Source: an uncultured Christensenella sp.
GTDB taxonomy: Bacteria > Bacillota > Clostridia > Christensenellales > Borkfalkiaceae
Reading direction: 5' to 3'
Length of the DNA stretch: 64,000 nt
Assembly: GCA_910576655.1 (NCBI GenBank)
Contig: CAJTJC010000001.1
Location: 124,001 to 188,000 of the forward strand
Under the pieces are notes generated by a model, which saw nothing but the letters and a program-made list of their open reading frames with translations, searched no databases and was not told the DNA's origin. Made by a program: the position numbers and the translations under genes. Shown here piece by piece: positions 40,616 to 49,159 of this stretch. How positions within the stretch are numbered: the first letter of the stretch is position 1; each line of letters starts with the position of its first letter.

Positions 40616-42068
40616 TTATTTTATATCTTTCAAGACAGATATATTTTACGAAAGGATAGGTAAGCGCAAGCACCGAGGCAAGCCACGCGGCGGGGTCGGC
40701 AAAGCATAGCGCTATATAAGAGGAAAGCGACGCCTCGGAATTTATTTCGCCGCCGTTTACCGCCGTAGGCAAAAGAAAACAAACCAGAATACGTGCGACA
40801 AGCTCCGCAGTACCCGCAAGCAAAGTAAACTGCGGTTTTTCTATACCCTGCGCCGCCGAACGCCACACGAACAGAACTCCTAATATAAAGTATAACGACA
40901 GCGCGACATACAGATAACAGTTACCGAATGTGAGCGAGCGTTCGGTAATTTTATCCGCGCTTAAAAACAGCCGTAAATACGCGCCGTTTATCGTCAAAAG
41001 CAGACCGCTACCTGCAAGCACGACGTAGAAAACCGACATCATAAGCGTCGCTTGAAGCGTTCCGCGCCTTATCCTGCCGTATTCGCGAGCACCGAGGTTC
41101 TGCGCGTTGAAACTGACTAACGCAGTACCGAACGCGTTCATCGGCGACATAAGGAAATTGCCCAGCTTGCACGCCGCGCCGTAGCCGTTCTGCGCGGGAT
41201 TGCCCTCCACCATTGCGCCGTCGGGTGTCAAATCAAAGCGCACGACTTCGCCCTGCAAAACTATCAGACCTATGGCAAGCACCGAAAACTGTAAGCCGAG
41301 CGGCACGCCCTGCTTGACGTGAGCGAGATATTCGCCTAAGCCCGCCTTGAAGTCGGCGCGGCGAAGGCGCAGATTTTTGAATTTTGCAAAAGTGTAGATA
41401 AAACAAGCCACGGTGCTGAGCGCCTGCGCGATTACCGTTGCGGCAGCCGCACCCTTTACGCCCCAACCGAACGTGACTATAAACAACAAATCCAGCCCGA
41501 TATTAATTACCGTCGACGCAAACAGGAATACGAGCGGCGTAACCGAATCGCCTATACTGCGCAGCACCGAGCAGATAAAGTTGTAAAACATCTGCGCGAA
41601 TATACCCGTAAATATAACCAGACAGTACGAATACGCCGCGTCGTAAACGGCAGCGTTGGACGGCTTGACGTTTATCCAGCTTAACATAGGCTTTAAGCAT
41701 AGCATAGATACCGCGGTCAACAACACGGTGATAATTGCGCAAAGAATTATCTGGGCGGCGAACGAGCGGCGTATTCCGTCCGCGTCCGCATTGCCGACTC
41801 TGTCGGAAATTATCACGGTAAAGCCCGCCGTACAGCCGAAGGCGAACTGCAAAAAAACGAAAATAATAGACGAAACGTCGTTTACGCCCGCAACCTCGTC
41901 CGCGGAAAGAGTCTGCCCGCATATAGCGGCGTCGCTTATCGTATACACCTGTTGCAGCAGATAAGATACTATTATCGGCAGCGAAAATCTGAGCAAAACC
42001 TTCCATTCTTTGCCCTGCCGCATATCTATGGGTGTAAAAAATTTGCTTATCCTTTCTTTAAAAGTCAT
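40602..42068 (-). CDS. MATE-family multidrug/cation exporter
   Basis: This is a 488-residue, 12-helix MATE transporter, using Na+ or H+ to expel drugs or metabolites. Family motifs include LRFSLPIIVSYLLQQVYTI near the N-terminus, DAAICGQTLSADEVAGV, VPLGLQFSVLAIGLIVLQ and SFNAQNLGAREYGRIRRGT. The substrate is unknown. Its start lies 14 bp after a strong terminator that follows prfA, with only GGATAAAGTT as ribosome-binding site, so expression may depend on readthrough. Confidence 0.93.
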   Translation of the reverse strand: MTFKERISKFFTPIDMRQGKEWKVLLRFSLPIIVSYLLQQVYTISDAAICGQTLSADEVAGVNDVSSIIFVFLQFAFGCTAGFTVIISDRVGNADADGIRRSFAAQIILCAIITVLLTAVSMLCLKPMLSWINVKPSNAAVYDAAYSYCLVIFTGIFAQMFYNFICSVLRSIGDSVTPLVFLFASTVINIGLDLLFIVTFGWGVKGAAAATVIAQALSTVACFIYTFAKFKNLRLRRADFKAGLGEYLAHVKQGVPLGLQFSVLAIGLIVLQGEVVRFDLTPDGAMVEGNPAQNGYGAACKLGNFLMSPMNAFGTALVSFNAQNLGAREYGRIRRGTLQATLMMSVFYVVLAGSGLLLTINGAYLRLFLSADKITERSLTFGNCYLYVALSLYFILGVLFVWRSAAQGIEKPQFTLLAGTAELVARILVCFLLPTAVNGGEINSEASLSSYIALCFADPAAWLASVLALTYPFVKYICLERYKIKADA

Positions 42069-42081
42069 AACTTTATCCGTT

Positions 42082-42112
42082 AAAACGGTCGGGCGTTCGT
42101 CACGCCCGACCG
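42082..42112 (-). terminator. Terminator after prfA
   Basis: On the minus strand CGGTCGGGCG / CGCCCGACCG arms around a 7-nt loop are followed by TTTTAACGG. It lies between the stop of prfA and the start of the MATE gene. Confidence 0.75.
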
Positions 42113-42116
42113 AATT

Positions 42117-43193
42117 TTATTCCTCTCCCGCCAACTGGTTTTCGCGCTCGGCAACGGTCAGCGCCTCTATCATTTCCTCGATGTCGCCCATTATAAACGT
42201 ATCGATAGAATACAGGGAAAGTCCTATTCTATGGTCGGTAACTCTGCCCTGAGGGAAGTTGTAGGTGCGTATACGCTCGCTTCGGTCGCCGCGTCCGACA
42301 AGGCTTTTGCGGTGCTCGTCGTACGCCGAACGGTTTTGCGAGCTGTAAAAATCGTACAGCCTCGAACGCAGAACCTTGAACGCCTTGTCCTTGTTTTTCA
42401 GCTGACTGCGCTCGTCCTGACAAGTGACGACAAGACCTGTCGGAAAGTGCGTAATGCGTATCGCGGTTTCGGTCTTGTTGACCTTCTGCCCGCCCGCGCC
42501 CGACGAACGGTACACGTCCACGCGTATATCCTCGTCCTTGATTTCTACCTCGACGTCCTCCGCTTCGGGCAGAACCGCCACGGTCGCCGTGGAGGTATGG
42601 ACGCGCCCCTGCGACTCGGTTTCCGGCACGCGCTGCACGCGGTGCACGCCGCTTTCGAATTTAAGCTGCTTGTACGCGTCCTTGCCCGCGACGTTGAAAA
42701 CGACCTCTTTTATGCCGCCCAGCTCGGTTTCGTTTATATCGACGAGCTCGACCTTCAGACGGTGCCGCTCGCAATAGTTTAAATACATTCTGTACAGCTC
42801 GTAGGCGAAAAGCGCCGCCTCGTCACCGCCCGCGCCGCCGCGTATTTCCACTATACAGTTTCTGTCGTCGTTTTTGTCCTTGGGCAAAAGCGCGATTTTA
42901 AGCTCGCCTTTAAGCCTTTCGACCTCCTCCGAGCAGTCTGAAATTTCCGCAAGAAACAGCTCGCGCATGTCGGGGTCGGTCTCGCTGCGGATACCCTCGT
43001 CCGCCTTTTTCAGTCTGTCGAAAACGGCAAGATATTCCTCGTACTTCTGCGCAATCTCTGAAATTTCCGACTGGTCCTTCGCAGTCTTGGTCCAAAGCGC
43101 GGTATCGGCTATTACTGCGGGGTCGCTCAGCTTTTCGGAAAGCTCGCAATAGCGGTTATAAATATCCCGAAGCTTAATTAAAAATTTTTCCAT
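42117..43193 (-). CDS. prfA: Peptide chain release factor 1
   Basis: Release factor 1 reads UAA and UAG stops. The 358-residue protein has the GGQ peptidyl-tRNA hydrolysis motif (RSSGAGGQKVNKTE) and the codon-reading tripeptide region VQRVPETESQGRVHTS, with PET where E. coli has PAT. It lacks the SPF of RF2. MEKFLIKLRDIYNRY sets the start at 43193. Only weak ribosome-binding sequence precedes it, just after an A/T-flanked hairpin. It follows the prmC fusion gene, whose product methylates the GGQ Gln. Confidence 0.95.
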   Translation of the reverse strand: MEKFLIKLRDIYNRYCELSEKLSDPAVIADTALWTKTAKDQSEISEIAQKYEEYLAVFDRLKKADEGIRSETDPDMRELFLAEISDCSEEVERLKGELKIALLPKDKNDDRNCIVEIRGGAGGDEAALFAYELYRMYLNYCERHRLKVELVDINETELGGIKEVVFNVAGKDAYKQLKFESGVHRVQRVPETESQGRVHTSTATVAVLPEAEDVEVEIKDEDIRVDVYRSSGAGGQKVNKTETAIRITHFPTGLVVTCQDERSQLKNKDKAFKVLRSRLYDFYSSQNRSAYDEHRKSLVGRGDRSERIRTYNFPQGRVTDHRIGLSLYSIDTFIMGDIEEMIEALTVAERENQLAGEE

Positions 43194-43206
43194 ATATTTT
43201 CCATAT

Positions 43207-43237
43207 AAAAAATTGTGCCTTTGCGACACAATTTTTT
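43207..43237 (-). terminator. Terminator/attenuator hairpin upstream of prfA
   Basis: Perfect arms AAAAAATTGTG / CACAATTTTTT around a 9-nt loop lie 14 bp before the prfA start. On the minus strand it ends in TTTTTTATATGG, so it should reduce readthrough from prmC into prfA. Confidence 0.7.
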
Positions 43238-43287
43238 CTTATAATTTGCGTAAAGCAGCGCCGTATTGCGCCGCAGATACGAAGAGC

Positions 43288-45114
43288 TTAAAACGCGATT
43301 TTGATAAAACGGTCTACCCCGTTCAAATCCTTCATAACCATTGCGTAGTCGCGCCGCTCGAAAAGCTTTAATATCTCTTCGGGCTGACCCTCCCCGCATT
43401 CGAGAAGCAGCACGCCGTCCTTGGCGAGGTAGCTTCTCACCGACTGGGCTATGCGCCTGTAAAAGTCGAGCCCGTCGTCGCCGCCGTCGAGCGCAATCTT
43501 CGGCTCGAACCCGCGCACTTCCTTTTGAAGCCCCGCTATGTCGCCGCTCTTTATATAGGGCGGATTGCAGACTATCAGGTTATATCTGCCGCGAACGCTT
43601 GCAAACAGGTCGCTCTGCACGAAATTGACGTTTACTCCGTTAAGCTTTGCGTTTTCCTGCGCGAGCATAATCGCCGCCTCCGAAAGGTCCGCCGCAGTGA
43701 CGGAAACGCGCTTGCCGACGCAGCTTTTCGCTATCGAAACGGCGATACAGCCCGAGCCCGTGCAAAGGTCCAGAACCTTGTCGCCCTCTTCGATAGACTT
43801 TATCGCGTAATCCGCAAGCAGCTCGGTTTCGGGTCTGGGAATGAGCGCGCGCTCGTCTACCTTTATGCGGCAGCCGTTGAAATCGGTATCGCCGATAACG
43901 TACCAAAGCGGTCTGCCCGTAAGCCTCTCGCTTGCGATAGCGTGTATCTTTTTGCTTTCCGACGAGAGCACCATGCGCTCGTTTTTAAGCTCGTCTCGCT
44001 TTATATCGAGAACGATTGAATATATCCACTCGGCGTCGCTTTCGTCTATTTCCGCCGCGGCAAATTTCGCCTTAGTATCGGCAAGCATTTTAGACAGTAT
44101 GCCGCTGGTTACGAATTCGGTTTCGGGTACGGCGGGGTCTGCGTCCATTGCAAGCACCCTGTTGAACGCCGCAATTGCGACCTCTATCATTTCCTCGTCG
44201 GGCTCGCGCGTGGTGAGCGTTTTCTGTATAAGCTTGCCGGGAGCCTTGAAAAAGTTTACGAATTTGTTGTCGAACTTCGCAAGGAATTTCAGCACCTCGT
44301 ACGATACGCCCGCGATTAACGGAAGCAGTACCAGCTCTATTCCGAACTTGATTAAAAATCTTAAATAACGGTTAGTCACGCCCGACGCAACGTAGGTGAA
44401 AAACGCCCAGTTGACCGCCGAAATAATGACGATATTTACAAAAAGCACTATAAACAGAAACGAAGTGCCGCATCTGTCGTGTATACGCGAACATTCCTTG
44501 ACCTTTTCGGGCGTAAGCTCGACGCCGTGCTCGAAAGCGTTTATAGTCTTATGCTCCGCGCCGTGGTACATATACAGTCTGCGTATATCTTTTAAAAGAA
44601 GTATCAGCGCAAGATAGCCTATAAAAATAAGCAGCTTCAATACGCCGAGCAGCACGTAGTACGCCCAGTGCGTTTCGTTAATGGGCGAAACTCTGCCGAG
44701 CAGTCCTACGAGAAACTGCGGCAGAAAAATGAAAATGCCCACTGCAAGCAAAACGCCCAAAACCGCCGATATAATCGATATTATCGTCACAAGGTTGACT
44801 TTGCACTTTTCGGCAAGCCACTTTTGCAGCCTGCCCACTTCCTCATCGTCGTCGCCACTGACTTCCGCCGCGCGCATAAGCGTTTTGATACCGAGCACAA
44901 GCGAATTGAACAGATTGACCGTTCCGCGCACGAAAGGAATTTTCATTGCGCGCGAAAGATGTTTACCCCGTGATAAACGCTTCGACTCTATCTGTATTTC
45001 ACCGTCGGGGTCGCGGACTGCGGTCGCCATAGATGATTTGCCCATCATCATGACGCCCTCGAGAACCGCCTGACCGCCTATGTAGGTGCATTTTTTCTTA
45101 GCTTTCTTTGACAT
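43288..45114 (-). CDS. DUF1385 membrane protein fused to PrmC release-factor methyltransferase
   Basis: This single 608-residue frame joins two proteins that are usually separate neighbours. Residues about 1-320 are DUF1385 (YqhQ-like), with YIGGQAVLEGVMMMGKSSMA, IPFVRGTVNLFNSLVLG and RLYMYHGAEHKTINAFEHG, plus several membrane helices. Residues about 345-608 are PrmC, with LIPRPETELLADYA, VLDLCTGSGCIAVSIAK and the catalytic CNPPYI. PrmC N5-methylates the GGQ glutamine of release factors. The fusion would tether it to the membrane. No ribosome-binding site is evident before the ATG. Confidence 0.92.
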   Translation of the reverse strand: MSKKAKKKCTYIGGQAVLEGVMMMGKSSMATAVRDPDGEIQIESKRLSRGKHLSRAMKIPFVRGTVNLFNSLVLGIKTLMRAAEVSGDDDEEVGRLQKWLAEKCKVNLVTIISIISAVLGVLLAVGIFIFLPQFLVGLLGRVSPINETHWAYYVLLGVLKLLIFIGYLALILLLKDIRRLYMYHGAEHKTINAFEHGVELTPEKVKECSRIHDRCGTSFLFIVLFVNIVIISAVNWAFFTYVASGVTNRYLRFLIKFGIELVLLPLIAGVSYEVLKFLAKFDNKFVNFFKAPGKLIQKTLTTREPDEEMIEVAIAAFNRVLAMDADPAVPETEFVTSGILSKMLADTKAKFAAAEIDESDAEWIYSIVLDIKRDELKNERMVLSSESKKIHAIASERLTGRPLWYVIGDTDFNGCRIKVDERALIPRPETELLADYAIKSIEEGDKVLDLCTGSGCIAVSIAKSCVGKRVSVTAADLSEAAIMLAQENAKLNGVNVNFVQSDLFASVRGRYNLIVCNPPYIKSGDIAGLQKEVRGFEPKIALDGGDDGLDFYRRIAQSVRSYLAKDGVLLLECGEGQPEEILKLFERRDYAMVMKDLNGVDRFIKIAF

Positions 45115-45144
45115 AATATAACACTTTTATTATTGACAGTATAT

Positions 45145-45168
45145 GTGGCTCCAAATACTTGGAGCCAC
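45145..45168. terminator. Hairpin between rpmE and the DUF1385-PrmC gene
   Basis: GTGGCTCCAA / TTGGAGCCAC arms around ATAC. There is no T-run on the minus strand, so it may be a weak terminator or an RNA processing/stability element. Confidence 0.5.
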
Positions 45169-45174
45169 TTAAAA

Positions 45175-45378
45175 TCAGATATTGTATCTTTTCTTGAACT
45201 TGTCTACGCGGCCGCCGGTGTCCACAAGCTTCTGCTTACCGGTAAAGAAAGGGTGGCACTTGTTGCAGATGTCCACTTTAAGAGTATCCGTTTTTTTGGT
45301 CGTACCCGTTTTGAAAGTAGAACCGCACGCGCATACAACCGTTACTTCATGATAATCGGGATGTATTTCGGGCTTCAT
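45175..45378 (-). CDS. rpmE: 50S ribosomal protein L31 (zinc form)
   Basis: The 67-residue L31 of the zinc-binding type shows VVCACGSTFKTGT and VDICNKCHPFFTGKQ, whose four cysteines bind Zn. It bridges the two ribosomal subunits. GAGGTAAGTCAA precedes the ATG, and a consensus promoter lies 31 bp upstream. Placement before DUF1385-prmC-prfA is the usual Clostridial order. Confidence 0.97.
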   Translation of the reverse strand: MKPEIHPDYHEVTVVCACGSTFKTGTTKKTDTLKVDICNKCHPFFTGKQKLVDTGGRVDKFKKRYNI

Positions 45379-45408
45379 TTGACTTACCTCGCTATGTTAT
45401 TCTAATGT

Positions 45409-45437
45409 ATTATATACAAATAAAGCTTTTAAGTCAA
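45409..45437 (-). promoter_or_regulatory. Promoter of rpmE
   Basis: On the minus strand TTGACT (45432-45437), a 17-bp spacer and TATAAT (45409-45414). The -10 lies 30 bp before the rpmE start. Confidence 0.75.
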
Positions 45438-45511
45438 TTAATTTAACGGCTGATAAAAAAATTTATTAATACCCTAAAACAGACCGAGCGCCCAAGCAAT
45501 TCCTCGGCAAC

Positions 45512-45751
45512 TTAGTCCGTTACTTCGTTTTTGTTAAAATACGGCCGCGAGAAAAATTCGTTCAACGAAATATCTAACCCCGCGCATATAGCGTATATAA
45601 ATTTTATCTGAACCGACTCGTTATTGCCTTTAACGATGTCGGTCAGGGTCGAGTTTGCTATTCCCGTTTTAAGGCTAAGCTTATGTACCGTTAAATTATT
45701 TTCATTACACAATTCCCGTACGCGTACTGCAATACAATCTTTTAATTTCAC
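45512..45751 (-). CDS. Cro/CI-type HTH regulator
   Basis: The 79-residue protein is a single HTH_3 domain: VRELCNENNLTVHKLSLKTG, IANSTLTDIVKG and IYAICAGLDISLNEFF. It starts with GTG, preceded by AAAGGGG at nine bases. Two GTTTRCGG-N4-CCGYAAAC palindromes lie just upstream of it, so it is likely an autorepressor that may also control the divergent oxidoreductase gene. Confidence 0.82.
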   Translation of the reverse strand: MKLKDCIAVRVRELCNENNLTVHKLSLKTGIANSTLTDIVKGNNESVQIKFIYAICAGLDISLNEFFSRPYFNKNEVTD

Positions 45752-45772
45752 TTTTCCGTGCCCCTTTAAACC

Positions 45773-45839
45773 GTTTGCGGCTGTCCGTAAACTCAGTATG
45801 AATATTTTCTTGAATAAACGTTTACGGTTATCCGCAAAC
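45773..45839. promoter_or_regulatory. Two operator palindromes upstream of the HTH gene
   Basis: GTTTGCGG-CTGT-CCGTAAAC (45773-45792) and GTTTACGG-TTAT-CCGCAAAC (45820-45839) have the same design and are 47 bp apart centre to centre. They sit between the divergent HTH and oxidoreductase genes and probably bind the HTH protein as dimers. Confidence 0.7.
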
Positions 45840-45930
45840 TTTTTAATAATAATTAAAATAACGCAAAATACTTTAAAACGCGCACCGTTTTGCCCGTTGG
45901 CGGCATATAAAAATTACAGCCGTTTTTTAG

Positions 45931-45959
45931 TTGCCAAAAGGCAAAAATTAGAATATAAT
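45931..45959 (+). promoter_or_regulatory. Promoter giving a leaderless oxidoreductase transcript
   Basis: TTGCCA (45931-45936), a 17-bp spacer and TATAAT (45954-45959), then six bases (TAGGGT) and the ATG at 45966. The -35 region is part of an inverted repeat, TTGCC-AAAA-GGCAA, that could be an operator. Confidence 0.7.
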
Positions 45960-45965
45960 TAGGGT

Positions 45966-46988
45966 ATGGACAACTGGATTTTAAAAGGGGTACGCAACCT
46001 CGTAAACGAAGCGGGCGAGCCCGTAGAAATTACGCCGACGCAGGTCAAGGTAAAGGTTACGCACCTACTCGTTTCCAACTTCGACGCGCTTGTGTTCAAC
46101 GGCGATATAGGCGCGCAGTTCCCTAAGACGATAGGCAGATTTGCAACCGGTCTCGTGACCGAGGCGGGCGCGGACTGCTACGGCGTTAAAAAGGGCGACA
46201 GGGTTTATCTTAAATCCGCAATTCCGTGCGGCGAGTGTTTAAGCTGTAAAAGCGACAGGGCCGAGGATTGCGTGGATATTAAAATCGCAGGCAGAGATTT
46301 CGACGGATTTCTGCGCGATTTCGTCGTATGCGAATACAACGACGTTGCGCCGCTGCCCGATTCGGTAGACAATTTGCAGGCGCTTTGCATAGAACTTATA
46401 GGTATTGCGGAAAATATTTACGACAAGCTTAATCTGTCCGCAGGTCAGCGCGTTGCCGTAGTAGGCGGGGACACGCTGGGCAATATCATAGCGCAGGTTT
46501 TGCAATATCACAAGATTATTCCCATAGTTATAGACAACAATCAAAGCAACCTCGAACGGGCGCGCAAGTGCGGCGTTTACTACGCCTTCCCCGCCGACGA
46601 CGAGGCAATGCAGAACGTCGCCGAAGCTACCAACGGCAATATGTGCGACGCGGCGATTTATTCGACCGATTCATACCTGCCAGTATCCTTGACGGCGAGG
46701 ATTGTAGGAAATCAGAAGTCGGTAGTGCTCAGCGGATTTTCCTCGATAAGAAATTCCATTGCGGTACGCGACGTGCTTGAAAAGGATTTGCACGTTTTCG
46801 GCGTCACCACCGCCGCGGGATATACCGATTCGGTTATAAATATGCTGTTGCACGGCGCGGTCAATTTCGACCATTTCGACAAGGAAATTCTCGATAAATT
46901 CGACCCCGTGAAAATATTTACGGATTTGAGCGAAAACATATTAAGTCCCAACAAGGGAAAGCTGACCGTACTTAAAATGATTTTTTAG
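45966..46988 (+). CDS. Zinc-type (MDR) alcohol dehydrogenase-like oxidoreductase
   Basis: The 340-residue medium-chain dehydrogenase-like protein has a GroES-like N-terminal domain. KGDRVYLKSAIPCGECLSCK carries part of the structural-zinc Cys cluster, and the Rossmann segment reads RVAVVGGDTLGNIIAQVL. The usual catalytic-zinc residues are poorly kept (SNFDALVFNGDIG in place of the Cys-x-x-Asp site), so activity may be changed. The substrate is unknown. It is divergent from the HTH gene. Confidence 0.85.
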   Translation: MDNWILKGVRNLVNEAGEPVEITPTQVKVKVTHLLVSNFDALVFNGDIGAQFPKTIGRFATGLVTEAGADCYGVKKGDRVYLKSAIPCGECLSCKSDRAEDCVDIKIAGRDFDGFLRDFVVCEYNDVAPLPDSVDNLQALCIELIGIAENIYDKLNLSAGQRVAVVGGDTLGNIIAQVLQYHKIIPIVIDNNQSNLERARKCGVYYAFPADDEAMQNVAEATNGNMCDAAIYSTDSYLPVSLTARIVGNQKSVVLSGFSSIRNSIAVRDVLEKDLHVFGVTTAAGYTDSVINMLLHGAVNFDHFDKEILDKFDPVKIFTDLSENILSPNKGKLTVLKMIF

Positions 46989-47039
46989 TCGGACTCAAGG
47001 TTGACGAACTATTGCACGCTTTAAGCGGGCAAATACATA

Positions 47040-48443
47040 ATGCGCAATCTGTTTTCACTTAATTTTATATACATCTTACTGATTGCGGCTGAAATAGCCG
47101 CAATTATTTTTTTATGTATCTGGCTGCCCTCGTACGCGCCGCTGGCGGCGGTTATCGCTGGCGCGTGGGCGATTAGCCTTATTGCCGCGGCAACAGTCTT
47201 TTGCAGGGGCGGCTCGCCCGAAATTAACTGCTCGGTAATTCTAATGATAATTGCCCTGCCTATCTTCGGCGCGGCGGTATATCTCTGCTCGCTGCTGCAA
47301 CGCAAGCGGCGAGGGTTGCTTACGGTAGACTGTCAGCCTCAGACCGCGGAGGAGCGCGCGGCTAAGGCGGTGTGCGGAACGGGCGGCGCGGGCTACGACA
47401 AGGCGGTTTACCTGAAAAACGGCGACGAATTTTTCAACCTGCTGTTCAAAGAGATTGCAAGCGCGAAAAAGCTGGTCTGCCTCGAATACTTTATAGTTCA
47501 CGGCGGCAAAATTTTCAACTCGTTTATGAGCGCGATTCGCGCCGCTAAAAGAAACGGTGCGGAGGTGCTGTTCATAATCGACGGTATAGGCTCGGCGTTC
47601 AAGCTGCGCCGCCGCGAGCTTAAAACCCTGCGTGCGGCTGGCGTTTCCGTCAAGGTGTTCCACCGCCTTAAACCGCTTTTCTATACGGGGCTGAACAACC
47701 GCGACCACAGAAAAATCGCGACCGTGGACGGCAGGGTCGCGTTTACGGGCGGGTTCAATATCGGCGACGAATACGCCAACATAGAAAGTCCCTTCGGATA
47801 CTGGAAGGACAACGGCGTTGCCGTCTACGGCGAGGCGGCTAAGGTTTTCGAGGGCGTGTTTCTGTCCGTCTGGAACAGGGATTACGATATGCGCATAAGC
47901 GGCGAGGGCAAGCACCGCTGCACGGTATACTACGACAGCCCTCCCCGTCTGTCGGGCGCGCTGGAAAATTTTTATACCGCGGCAATAAGCTCGGCAAAGG
48001 AGCGCGTGCACGTATTTACCCCCTACTTCTGCGCGGGCGAAAAGATAAACGACGCGCTTAAACTTGCGGCGATGCGCGGCGTTGACGTGCGCGTGATAAT
48101 ACCGCATATACCCGATAAAAAATATGCGTTCGAGCTGTCGCGCACCTGCGCGGCAATGCTGGTTAACTACGGCGTAAAGGTCTACGAATACACGCCCGGC
48201 TTCATGCACGCCAAAAGCGTGGTTTGCGACGACAGGGTTTTTATAGGCACGTACAACCTCGACTTCCGCTCGCTGCGGCTGAACTACGAGTGCGGCGCTA
48301 TATTCGGCGGAGAAATATGCAGACTTGCCGAGCGCGATTTTTGGGACTGTATGCGACTTTCCGCGCCCTTTTTGCCCGAAAAGGTTTCGCCGCCCCGCGC
48401 AGTGTACAGATTTTTTCTGAGGCTGCTTGCGCCTTTGTTCTGA
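47040..48443 (+). CDS. cls: Cardiolipin synthase (phospholipase D family)
   Basis: The 467-residue membrane enzyme joins two phosphatidylglycerols to cardiolipin. Two N-terminal membrane helices (residues about 5-70) precede two HKD motifs, HRKIATVDGRVAFTGGFNIG and HAKSVVCDDRVFIGTYNLD, which supply the active-site His and Lys pairs. Length and layout match bacterial Cls. It lies 51 bp after the oxidoreductase gene, probably in the same transcript. Confidence 0.93.
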   Translation: MRNLFSLNFIYILLIAAEIAAIIFLCIWLPSYAPLAAVIAGAWAISLIAAATVFCRGGSPEINCSVILMIIALPIFGAAVYLCSLLQRKRRGLLTVDCQPQTAEERAAKAVCGTGGAGYDKAVYLKNGDEFFNLLFKEIASAKKLVCLEYFIVHGGKIFNSFMSAIRAAKRNGAEVLFIIDGIGSAFKLRRRELKTLRAAGVSVKVFHRLKPLFYTGLNNRDHRKIATVDGRVAFTGGFNIGDEYANIESPFGYWKDNGVAVYGEAAKVFEGVFLSVWNRDYDMRISGEGKHRCTVYYDSPPRLSGALENFYTAAISSAKERVHVFTPYFCAGEKINDALKLAAMRGVDVRVIIPHIPDKKYAFELSRTCAAMLVNYGVKVYEYTPGFMHAKSVVCDDRVFIGTYNLDFRSLRLNYECGAIFGGEICRLAERDFWDCMRLSAPFLPEKVSPPRAVYRFFLRLLAPLF

Positions 48444-48472
48444 TTGACAAACCGACCGTGACGGACTATAAT
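48444..48472 (+). promoter_or_regulatory. Consensus promoter giving a leaderless phosphodiesterase transcript
   Basis: TTGACA (48444-48449), a 17-bp spacer and TATAAT (48467-48472) match consensus exactly. Only six bases (AAACTT) separate the -10 from the ATG at 48479, and no Shine-Dalgarno is present. The -35 overlaps the end of the cardiolipin synthase gene. Confidence 0.8.
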
Positions 48473-48478
48473 AAACTT

Positions 48479-49114
48479 ATGAAAATATTTATTGCATCCG
48501 ATTTGCACGGCTCGGCTGAATACTGCCGTCAGATGATTGAAGCATTTACAAAAGAAAATGCGGACAAGCTTTTGCTGCTTGGCGATATACTCTACCACGG
48601 TCCCCGCAATCCTCTGCCCGAAGGATATTCCCCGCAGGAGGTTATAAGCCTGCTCGATACGGTAAAGGACCGCGTAATTTGCGTCAGCGGCAACTGCGAC
48701 GCGGAAATAGACAGGGCGCTGCTGCCCTTCCCCGTGCTGCCCGACTTCGGCGCCATTTTTGCCGACGGACTGAATATTTATTTTGCGCACGGACACAAGG
48801 ACGCGCCCGCGCTTTCCGAGGGCGACGTATATATTACGGGGCATACTCACGTGCCGCTGAATACCGTCGAAAACGGTTACTTTCACCTGAACCCCGGCTC
48901 GCTTTCGCTGCCCAAAGAAGACAGCGGACACGGCTACGTAATTTACGAAAACCGCAAATTCGTTTTCAAGCGTCTTAACGGAGAAGCGTACGACGAGCTT
49001 GATACCGATAAAAAGGAAGAACCTGCCGTAGAGCAGACCGTCGTCGCCGAACGCGCGCCCGCCGTCAAGCGGCCGCAGGTGGTGCGCAGAAAGTTAGTTA
49101 TAAGAAGAAGATAA
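48479..49114 (+). CDS. YfcE/MJ0936-type phosphodiesterase
   Basis: The 211-residue metallophosphoesterase has the family metal motifs MKIFIASDLHGS, LLLLGDILYHG, VISGNCD-like VSGNCDAEID, FAHGHKDAPAL and ITGHTHVPL. It cleaves phosphodiester bonds, and the natural substrate is unknown. A C-terminal extension of about 40 residues is charged and Lys/Arg-rich (KRPQVVRRKLVIRRR), unusual for the family. The open frame extends left in shadow of the cls gene, but the conserved start is at 48479. Confidence 0.9.
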   Translation: MKIFIASDLHGSAEYCRQMIEAFTKENADKLLLLGDILYHGPRNPLPEGYSPQEVISLLDTVKDRVICVSGNCDAEIDRALLPFPVLPDFGAIFADGLNIYFAHGHKDAPALSEGDVYITGHTHVPLNTVENGYFHLNPGSLSLPKEDSGHGYVIYENRKFVFKRLNGEAYDELDTDKKEEPAVEQTVVAERAPAVKRPQVVRRKLVIRRR

Positions 49115-49148
49115 AAAAATTCCGCCGGTATAAACCGACGGAATTTTT
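49115..49148. terminator. Bidirectional terminator between convergent genes
   Basis: AAAAATTCCG / CGGAATTTTT arms with inner CGGT / ACCG pairing. T-runs are present on both strands, so it ends the phosphodiesterase gene and the small membrane protein gene. Confidence 0.85.
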
Positions 49149-49159
49149 CTTTTCCGTAA

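Noticed and set aside
43288..45114. Treating DUF1385 and PrmC as two genes
   Set aside because: No stop codon or start with ribosome-binding site separates the domains in the given sequence.
47001..47040. Promoter for cardiolipin synthase (TTGACG or TTGCAC with TACATA)
   Set aside because: Spacing and -10 are poor. Cotranscription with the oxidoreductase gene is simpler.
48224..48478. Extended N-terminus of the phosphodiesterase frame
   Set aside because: It overlaps the end of the cardiolipin synthase gene. The conserved family start MKIFIASDLH and a consensus promoter lie at 48444-48481.
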